Shown here: piece by piece, positions 58,312 through 64,000 of the stretch
Numbering within the stretch: the first letter of the stretch is position 1
How the letters are laid out: every line of letters begins with the position of its first letter
Source of the DNA: Nocardioides sp. zg-1308
Lineage (GTDB): Bacteria; Actinomycetota; Actinomycetes; Propionibacteriales; Nocardioidaceae
Direction of reading: 5' to 3'
DNA length: 64,000 nucleotides
Assembly (NCBI RefSeq): GCF_013155375.1
Contig: NZ_JABJQY010000001.1
Location: forward strand, 286,280 to 350,279
Program-made: the position numbers and the translations under genes
Notes under the pieces: generated by a model
Database searches by the model: none
Seen by the model: only the letters and a program-made list of their open reading frames with translations
Told to the model about the DNA's origin: nothing

Positions 58312-58366
58312 GGACCCACGGTGCCAGTGCTTGTCTGAGTCTGTCAACTGGACTTAGCATGCGGGC

Positions 58367-58849
58367 ATGCCGGACTCCCCCGCTGCCCTCGCCTACGCGA
58401 CCGACAACTGCACCATCGGCCGCACCATGTCCGTGCTGGGCGAGCGCTGGACGTTCGTGGTCATCCGCGAGGTCGCGAACGGGATCCGGCGCTTCGACGA
58501 CATGCGGCGCCACACCGGCATGCCCCGCCAGGTGCTCACGGACCGGTTGGCGCTGCTCGTGGACCACGACATCCTGCGCCGGGTGCCCTACCGGGAGGCC
58601 GGCCAGCGCGAGCGCCACGAGTACCGCCTCACCGAGAAGGGCTTCGAGCTCTTCCCGCTGATGGTCGCCGTCGCCGCCTGGGGCGACCGGCACTACGCCG
58701 ACGAGGCCGGTCCGCCGGTGGCGTTCGAGCACCGCGGGTGCGGTGCCCCGGTAGAGGTCGTGGTCCGGTGCGCGCAGGGACACGCGCTCGACGAGCCGCG
58801 TGACATCGCCGCCCGCCCGGGCCCCGGGATCAAGCCGTTCGAGGGCTGA
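58367..58849 (+). CDS. HxlR family regulator
   Basis: 160 residues. CTIGRTMSVLGERWTFVVIRE is the HxlR start, FDDMRRHTGMPRQVLTDRLA the winged helix-turn-helix, and YRLTEKGFELFPLMVAVAAWG the dimer helix. Two Cys near the end (HRGCGAPVEVVVRCAQG) could bind a metal or respond to redox; many HxlR members sense aldehydes or oxidants. TAGCAT lies 6 nt before the ATG. It is divergent from the thioesterase and may control it. Confidence 0.9.
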   Translation: MPDSPAALAYATDNCTIGRTMSVLGERWTFVVIREVANGIRRFDDMRRHTGMPRQVLTDRLALLVDHDILRRVPYREAGQRERHEYRLTEKGFELFPLMVAVAAWGDRHYADEAGPPVAFEHRGCGAPVEVVVRCAQGHALDEPRDIAARPGPGIKPFEG

Positions 58850-58858
58850 CCGCCCGGG

Positions 58859-59494
58859 TCAGCCGAGCCGTTCGGCGACGTCGCGGGCAGCCGCGATCAC
58901 CAGCGGCGCGACGACGTCCTCGTCGATGGCCCCGTCGAGGGTCACGACCCCGACGCTGGCGCGCAGCCCGTCGACGCCACGCACCGGGGCGGCCAGCCCG
59001 CGAGCCCCGGTCTGCAGCTCCCCGCTGGTGACGGCGTACGCCGGTGCGGGGGCGTCGAGGAGCGAGATGGCCTTGCCGGCCGCGCCCTGCGTGAGCGGGT
59101 GGCGGGCGCCGACCCGGTAGGACACGTGGAAGTCGGTCCACGTCGGCTCGACGACGGCGAGGGCGAGCGCCTCCTCACCGTCGGCGACGGTGAGGTGGGC
59201 GGTGGAGCCGATGGACTCCGCGAGCCGACGCAGGACGGGCATCGCGAGGTCGCGCAGCAGCGGCTGCACCCCGCTGGCGAGGTGCAGGACGCCGAGGCCG
59301 ACGAAGAGCCGGGAGCGCGGGTCGCGGCGCACCAGGCCGTGCTGCTCGAGGGTGCTGACCAGGCGGTAGACCACCGTGCGGTTGACCTCGAGGCGGCCCG
59401 AGAGCTCGGTGATCGTCAGCCCCTCCGGGCTCTCGGCCAGCACCCGCAGCGCCCGCAGCCCGCGGTCGAGCGTCTGCGAGGTCTCGGAGGGCAC
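58859..59494 (-). CDS. IclR family regulator
   Basis: 211 residues. LRALRVLAESPEGLTITELS and VNRTVVYRLVSTLEQHGLV form the helix-turn-helix; the effector domain contains HPLTQGAAGKAISLL and a conserved Gly-rich stretch VRGVDGLRASVGVVTLDG. The ligand is unknown. GTG 59494 has CATAGT 6 nt upstream; the longer frame is less likely. No catabolic gene is adjacent, so it may act elsewhere. Confidence 0.9.
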   Translation of the reverse strand: MPSETSQTLDRGLRALRVLAESPEGLTITELSGRLEVNRTVVYRLVSTLEQHGLVRRDPRSRLFVGLGVLHLASGVQPLLRDLAMPVLRRLAESIGSTAHLTVADGEEALALAVVEPTWTDFHVSYRVGARHPLTQGAAGKAISLLDAPAPAYAVTSGELQTGARGLAAPVRGVDGLRASVGVVTLDGAIDEDVVAPLVIAAARDVAERLG

Positions 59495-59518
59495 GGGACC
59501 ACTATGGCGCAACTCCGC

Positions 59519-61297
59519 TCAGGACGACTGGCGCATCGCCCACTCGCGGATCCGGTTGATCCGCTCGTGCAGCTGCTCGGCGTTGGCGACGGCCGCCGGC
59601 GGGCCCCCGCACTCCTTGCGGAGCGCGGAGTGCGTGATGCCGTGGGCCTGGCCGGTGCGGTGGTGCCACGCGGCGACGAGGCCGTTGAGCTCGCGGCGCA
59701 GCACGCCGAGCTGCTGGTGGGTGCTGAGCTGCTCGACGGAGTCGACGACCCGGTCGCCCCCGCCGTCGGACTTCTGCTTGCGGGCGCGCTCGCTCTGCCG
59801 GGAGTGCAGCAGTTCGCGGACCTGGTCGGGCTCGAGGAGCCCGGGGATGCCGAGGAAGTCCATCTCCTCCTCCGATCCGGACAGCACCTCGCCGGAGTGG
59901 CCGAACTGGGCGCCCTCGTAGAGCACGTGGTCGAAGGAGGCGGTGGAGCCGAGCGCCTCCCAGGACATCTCGAGCTCGTCGGAGGCCGACTCCCCCTGCT
60001 GCGCCTCGGCGAGCAGCCCCTCCTCGGCGGCGAAGATGTCGTCCTCGTCGGTGACCCGGCGGCCCAGCACGTGGTCGCGCTGCGCCTCCATGTCGGAGGC
60101 GAACTCGAGCAGGTGCGGGACCGACGGCAGGAAGACCGACGCGGTCTCGCCCCGCGAGCGGGCGCGCACGAAGCGGCCGACGGCCTGCGCGAAGAACAGC
60201 GGCGTGGACACGGTGGTCGCCCACACGCCGACGGCCAGCCGTGGCACGTCGACGCCCTCGGAGACCATCCGGACCGCGACCATCCACCGGTCCTCGGAGG
60301 CGGTGAACTTCTCGATCTTCTTCGACGAGCCCTTCTCGTCCGAGAGCACCACGGTGGGGGTCTCGCCGCTGATCTTCTTCAGCAGCGCGGCGTAGGCGCG
60401 GGCGGTCTCCTGGTCGCCGGCGATGACGAGACCACCGGCGTCGGGGACGTGGCGGCGTACCTCCGAGAGCCGCTTGTCGGCGGCCTCGAGCACCGCGGGG
60501 ATCCACGACCCGCGCGGGTCGAGGGCCGTCCGCAACGCCTGGGCGTGCATGTCCTTGGTGAGCGGCTCGCCGAGGCGGGCCACGACCTCGTCGCCCGCGC
60601 GGGTGCGCCACTGCATCTCGCCGGAGTAGGCCATGAACAGGACCGGGCGCACGACGTGGTCGGACAGCGCGTGGGCGTAGCCGTAGGTGAAGTCCGCCGC
60701 CGAGGTGCGGATGCCGTCCTCGCCGGGGGCATAGCTCACGAACGGGATGGGGTTGATGTCGGAGCGGAACGGCGTGCCGGTCAGCGCGAGCCGGCGGGTG
60801 GCCGGGTCGAACGCCTCGCGCACGCCCTCGCCCCACGACAGCGCGTCGCCGGCGTGGTGGATCTCGTCGAGGATGACCAGGGTCTTGAACCGCTCGGTGC
60901 GGATCCGCATCGCGAGCGGGTTGACCGCCACGCCGGCGTAGGTCACCGCGATGCCGACGTAGTCGTCGGAGGTCCTGCCCTTGCCCGCGGAGTAGGTGGG
61001 ATCGATCGGGATGCCCGCCCTGGCTGCGGCCTCGGCCCACTGGGTCTTGAGGTGCTCGGTCGGCGCGACGACCGTGATCCGGTCGATGACGCGCCGGCTC
61101 AGCAGGTCGGCGGCGACGGTGAGCGCGAAGGTGGTCTTGCCCGCACCGGGTGTCGCGACCGCGAGGAAGTCACGCGGCTGGCGGGACTGGTAGGCGTCCA
61201 CGGCCGCCTGCTGCCACGCGCGGAGGGACGGCGCCGTGCCCCACGCAGCCCGGTCGGGCCACGCGGGGGGCAGCGGCGCGTCGGGCCGCCCCGTCAC
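59519..61297 (-). CDS. superfamily 2 DEAD/DEAH helicase
   Basis: 592 residues. Q-like region LRAWQQAAVDAYQ, Walker A ATPGAGKTTFAL, DEIHH (motif II), LTGTPFRSD (motif III), and VRMVSEGVDVPRLAVGVWA with AQAVGRFVRARSRGE (motifs V and VI). The C-terminal 200 residues are acidic and unassigned. It belongs to a conserved actinobacterial helicase group next to DUF3039. The start overlaps the DUF3039 stop by 4 nt. Confidence 0.9.
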   Translation of the reverse strand: MTGRPDAPLPPAWPDRAAWGTAPSLRAWQQAAVDAYQSRQPRDFLAVATPGAGKTTFALTVAADLLSRRVIDRITVVAPTEHLKTQWAEAAARAGIPIDPTYSAGKGRTSDDYVGIAVTYAGVAVNPLAMRIRTERFKTLVILDEIHHAGDALSWGEGVREAFDPATRRLALTGTPFRSDINPIPFVSYAPGEDGIRTSAADFTYGYAHALSDHVVRPVLFMAYSGEMQWRTRAGDEVVARLGEPLTKDMHAQALRTALDPRGSWIPAVLEAADKRLSEVRRHVPDAGGLVIAGDQETARAYAALLKKISGETPTVVLSDEKGSSKKIEKFTASEDRWMVAVRMVSEGVDVPRLAVGVWATTVSTPLFFAQAVGRFVRARSRGETASVFLPSVPHLLEFASDMEAQRDHVLGRRVTDEDDIFAAEEGLLAEAQQGESASDELEMSWEALGSTASFDHVLYEGAQFGHSGEVLSGSEEEMDFLGIPGLLEPDQVRELLHSRQSERARKQKSDGGGDRVVDSVEQLSTHQQLGVLRRELNGLVAAWHHRTGQAHGITHSALRKECGGPPAAVANAEQLHERINRIREWAMRQSS

Positions 61298-61587
61298 GCC
61301 TCGGGACCCGAGCCGTCCGAACCGGAGCCGCCGCCGGGCTTGTCACCGGGCTTCATCGACTCCCAGATCTCCTTGCAGTCCGGGCAGACGGGGAACTTCT
61401 CCGGGGCCCGCGAGGGCACCCACACCTTCCCGCACAGCGCGATGACAGGCGTGCCCATCACCATCGCCTCGGTGAGCTTCTCCTTGGGGACGTAGTGGGA
61501 GAACCGCTCGTGGTCGCCCTCATCGGTCGGGACGGTCTGACGCTCTTCGACCGTCTGGCTGCCCGGGGAGAATCCGATGGTGCTCAT
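61294..61587 (-). CDS. DUF3039 zinc-ribbon-like protein
   Basis: 97 residues. HERFSHYVPKEKLTEAMVMG and IALCGKVWVPSR with FPVCPDCKEIWE contain three Cys plus a His, suggesting a zinc site. DUF3039 is actinobacterial and unknown in function, and regularly lies before the helicase gene. TAGGCT upstream of the ATG marks the promoter. The Gly/Ser-rich tail looks disordered. Confidence 0.9.
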   Translation of the reverse strand: MSTIGFSPGSQTVEERQTVPTDEGDHERFSHYVPKEKLTEAMVMGTPVIALCGKVWVPSRAPEKFPVCPDCKEIWESMKPGDKPGGGSGSDGSGPEA

Positions 61588-61610
61588 GATGGGAAAGCCT
61601 AACCTCCGGG

Positions 61611-62165
61611 TCAGTTCATGTCCGGATCGACGGGCCGGTTGACGTGCCAGGCGAGCATGCCCGGCTGCCGGCGCATCACGTCGCGCCACAGGGCCGAGGT
61701 GTCCCCGCGGAAGGCGTCACCGGCCTCGGCGCTGACGACGTACCAGTCACCGCGCTCGACCTCGCCCTCGACCTGCCCGGCGCCCCATCCGGCGTAGCCG
61801 GCGAAGACCCGCATGGCGGTCAGCGAGCCGTCGACCAGCTCGGTCGGGGTGTCGAGGTCGACCATGCCCAGCAGGCCGGCGACGGGGCGCCAGCCCACCG
61901 GCGGCGCCTGCGGGTCGCGCAGCGCGGCCACGGCGAGGGCGCCGTCCGTGCCCACCGGGCCGCCGCGGAAGAGGACCTCCGGCTCGGCCACCACGTCACG
62001 CCACGGCTGGAGCACGTCGGCGACGAGGACCTGCGAGGGGCGGTTCAGCACCACGCCCAGCGCTCCCTCGTCGGTGACGTCGAGCAGCAGCACGACGGTG
62101 TCCGCGAAGTTGGGGTCCTGGAGTGCCGGCGTCGCCACGAGCAGCATCCCCGATGCCAGCTGCAT
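61611..62165 (-). CDS. YqgE/AlgH family protein
   Basis: 184 residues. MQLASGMLLVATPALQDPNF, GALGVVLNRPS and LFRGGPV are the three conserved boxes of the UPF0301 family. AlgH affects alginate and stress regulation in Pseudomonas, but the biochemical role is unknown. CATAGT lies 7 nt before the ATG. It is divergent from a TetR gene, with 54 bp between starts. Confidence 0.93.
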   Translation of the reverse strand: MQLASGMLLVATPALQDPNFADTVVLLLDVTDEGALGVVLNRPSQVLVADVLQPWRDVVAEPEVLFRGGPVGTDGALAVAALRDPQAPPVGWRPVAGLLGMVDLDTPTELVDGSLTAMRVFAGYAGWGAGQVEGEVERGDWYVVSAEAGDAFRGDTSALWRDVMRRQPGMLAWHVNRPVDPDMN

Positions 62166-62219
62166 GCCGTCCACTATGACAGGCGGCCCGAGGTGACCTG
62201 GGTCACCTAGGCTGCGCTG

Positions 62220-62852
62220 ATGGACCCCCGCCGCCAGCGCTTCCCGGCCGAGACCAGGAGCGCCCTCGTCGACGTGGCGGTGCGGCTGTTCACCGAGGGC
62301 GGCTACGCCGCCACCTCGCTCGACGCGATCGTGGCGGGGGCGGAGGTGTCGAAGGGCGCGCTCTACCACCACTTCAGCGGCAAGCAGGCGATCTTCGAGG
62401 CCGCGCTCGAGCAGGTGGAGCAGCGGGCCACCCTGGGGATCGCCGCGGCTGCCGACGGGCACGACGACCCGTGGGAGCAGGCGCACGCCGGCCTGCGCGC
62501 GTTCCTGCAGGCCGTCCAGGAGCCGGGCTACCGCCAGATCGTCGTCTCGGACGGACCGTCGGTGCTGGGGCCCGAGCGGTTCCGCGAGCAGGAGTCACGC
62601 TCGACGTACGCCGTCGTGCACCAGGTGGTCCGCTCGCTGCTGGCCGCCACGGACGGGGGTCGAGACGCGGCGATGGTCGACACCTTCGCCCGGATCTTCT
62701 TCGGTGCGATGTCAGCCGTCGGGGGGTCCGTCGCCGTGAGCGACGACCCCACGGCGGCCGCCGTGCGGGCCGAGACCGCCGTCGGCATGGTGCTCGCCGG
62801 GCTCCGGCAGGTGGTCGAGCACGGTGACCCCGTGCTCGACCCGACGCCGTAG
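62220..62852 (+). CDS. TetR family regulator
   Basis: 210 residues. ALVDVAVRLFTEGGYAATSL and VAGAEVSKGALYHHFSGKQAI are the TetR helix-turn-helix. The effector domain is helical with no recognised ligand motif. TAGGCT at 62208-62213 lies 6 nt before the ATG. Its targets are probably itself and a neighbour; it converges on the DUF3048 gene. Confidence 0.93.
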   Translation: MDPRRQRFPAETRSALVDVAVRLFTEGGYAATSLDAIVAGAEVSKGALYHHFSGKQAIFEAALEQVEQRATLGIAAAADGHDDPWEQAHAGLRAFLQAVQEPGYRQIVVSDGPSVLGPERFREQESRSTYAVVHQVVRSLLAATDGGRDAAMVDTFARIFFGAMSAVGGSVAVSDDPTAAAVRAETAVGMVLAGLRQVVEHGDPVLDPTP

Positions 62853-62855
62853 GAC

Positions 62856-63869
62856 CTACTTGGCGAAGGTGACGTCGCCGTTGACGGCCGGCACCAGCTC
62901 GACCCACACCCGGCCCGCGGGCACGGTCAGCTCGCCGGCCTTGGTCGACAGCTCGATGTCGCCGTGGAGGCCGTCCTTGCTCCACGTGCTGCGCACGACC
63001 CGACCGTCGTGGAAGAGCAGTGCGGCACCCTTGCCCTCGAACTTCGTCTCGGGGACCGGGTAGCCGGCCGGGTCGGTGTAGCCCGCGTCGCCCACCTTGA
63101 CCCGCAGCACGAGCACGGAGTCGGCGGGGAACTGGTCACCGGCCGCGGCGTACGAGTCGGTGTTGACGTAGCCGCCGTCCTGGAACTGCCACGACGTCGA
63201 GTGCGCCCCGAAGTCGGCGGTGAGGGTGCGCGCCTTGGCGCCCTGTGGCAGGTCGGCCTCGGTGCCCCACGGCAGGTAGGGGGGCGGCTCCTCCTCGGCG
63301 TCGAGCCGCTTGGAGATCTCGCCGAGCCGGGCGAACAGGTTGTAGGGCGCCGAGCGGGTGTTCTCGCGGTAGACGCCCGCGTCGCCCTCGGTGATCCACG
63401 GGATCCCGGCGCCGTTGATCCGGTTGATCGTCACGGGGGCGGCACCGCTGGTGACCACGGTGGCGCCCTGCGGGACGATGCCGATGTCGCTGGCCCGCAT
63501 GGACCGCACGGGACCGATGCTGGCCGGGACCTGGGAGTAGTAGAACGCCGCCAGGCGGGTGTAGCCGCCCTCCACGAGCTCCTCGACGACGAGGTCCGCC
63601 GCGCCCAGGCCGACCTGCGGGGCGCTCGACGAGGTGTTGTCCACCTTGGTGACGATGACCGGGTGCTCGGGGGCCTTGCCGGTGCGCTCGAGGCCGGTGA
63701 GCGGCCAGTAGGTCGGCTCGGGCGGCTCGGTGGTCTCGGAGGCGGTCGGCTCGGCCGGGGCGGAGCTGCTGCCGCTCGGGGTGTCTTCGTCGTCCCCTCC
63801 GCCGCAGCCGGCGAGGAGGAGCGAGGCCGCGACGAACGCGGCGACGGCGGTGGGAAGACGGTGACGCAC
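62856..63869 (-). CDS. DUF3048 lipoprotein (YerB-like)
   Basis: 337 residues. A signal peptide with lipobox LAGC (Cys22) and a Ser/Pro/Glu linker precede the domain. PVIVTKVDNTSSSAPQVGLG, ELVEGGYTRLAAFYY, and IGPVRSMRASD are the DUF3048 signature, and the C-terminal half (about 215-337) resembles the DUF3048 C-terminal domain. The function in cell envelopes is unknown. GTG start behind CGGAG. It converges on the TetR gene with a 3-nt gap. Confidence 0.93.
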   Translation of the reverse strand: MRHRLPTAVAAFVAASLLLAGCGGGDDEDTPSGSSSAPAEPTASETTEPPEPTYWPLTGLERTGKAPEHPVIVTKVDNTSSSAPQVGLGAADLVVEELVEGGYTRLAAFYYSQVPASIGPVRSMRASDIGIVPQGATVVTSGAAPVTINRINGAGIPWITEGDAGVYRENTRSAPYNLFARLGEISKRLDAEEEPPPYLPWGTEADLPQGAKARTLTADFGAHSTSWQFQDGGYVNTDSYAAAGDQFPADSVLVLRVKVGDAGYTDPAGYPVPETKFEGKGAALLFHDGRVVRSTWSKDGLHGDIELSTKAGELTVPAGRVWVELVPAVNGDVTFAK

Positions 63870-63924
63870 GGGGGCTCCGATCGAACGGGGGTGTCGAGCC
63901 GCTGGCTCTTCTGGGAAGTGTGGG

Positions 63925-63956
63925 GGCGCGCCTTCCCCGATCGGAGAAGGCGCGCC
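63925..63956. terminator. hairpin at the right window edge
   Basis: An 11-bp stem, GGCGCGCCTTC with its complement, and a 10-nt loop, upstream of the DUF3048 gene. It may end a transcript coming from beyond the window. The final 44 bases show nothing else I can name. Confidence 0.65.
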
Positions 63957-64000
63957 ACAGGGGTGATAACCACGCGTTGGTTTTTCTGCGGCGCCCCTCA

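Overview
The window is GC-rich DNA with actinobacterial gene content: CysO/Mec/CysM cysteine synthesis, DUF3618, DUF3039, DUF2017, DUF3048, DUF3152, a DUF222-HNH endonuclease and a GPGG-motif small protein. GTG starts are frequent, and many start codons sit 6-8 nt behind a TANNNT-like hexamer, which points to leaderless transcription. The short dispersed repeat at 36.4-36.6 kb and the protein families suggest Nocardioides or a close relative. I assign this from family knowledge, not from a database search. The sequence looks chromosomal. I saw no CRISPR array, prophage, insertion sequence or replication origin.

Layout. 0-10 kb: FUSC-type exporter (cut by the window edge), FAD oxidoreductase, tRNA-Lys, arginase-family protein, MFS transporter, HrpB helicase, a DUF480-VOC fusion, a MerR regulator with its operator, and a secreted Ltp-repeat protein. 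10-15.7 kb: a seven-gene minus-strand unit (nikM, nikN-like, nikQ, nikO, DUF3618, GroES-like, FMO-acyltransferase fusion) behind a sequence matching the nickel-responsive Nur box, divergent from a bcp peroxiredoxin. 16-22.4 kb: a tRNA with a Leu (UAG) anticodon but a short variable loop, a BASS transporter, rdgB-rph, a two-component pair, an MBL-fold hydrolase and murI. 22.4-28.9 kb: a surface-glycan cluster (membrane GT, GT2, sulfotransferase, sugar aminotransferase, methyltransferase, flippase). 28.9-34.7 kb: exported proteins (phosphodiesterase, CotH, DUF3152 metzincin-like, phospholipase D-like) and a membrane protein. 34.9-36.6 kb: DUF222-HNH endonuclease and dispersed repeats. 36.6-46.7 kb: cysM, an ABC-2 exporter with its own two-component system, cysO, mec, MFS, NUDIX-DUF429 fusion, DUF2017, clpS, pncB. 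46.8-54.7 kb: LAL regulator, DUF4242-methyltransferase reading frame, pncA, DUF1697, a lipoprotein, and a LysG/LysE pair. 54.7-64 kb: a long inverted repeat, an ASCH/HhH protein, hppD with a divergent Lrp regulator, a thioesterase, HxlR, IclR and TetR regulators, an SF2 helicase with DUF3039, YqgE and a DUF3048 lipoprotein.

How it fits together. The minus-strand genes rph-rdgB, murI-MBL, cysM, cysO-mec and DUF2017-clpS, with divergent pncB, follow the order I recall from Mycobacterium tuberculosis Rv1330c-Rv1341. Plus-strand accessory blocks interrupt this backbone: a two-component pair, the glycan/secretion/HNH block, and an ABC exporter with its regulator. The most unusual points are a CysO whose gene encodes a C-terminal Gly-Gly-Cys, several domain fusions (FMO-PlsC, DUF480-VOC, NUDIX-DUF429), an in-frame internal start with its own ribosome binding site inside the DUF4242-methyltransferase frame, the Nur-box-linked operon with a GroES-like protein, and tandem palindromic repeats at 10.15-10.24 kb.
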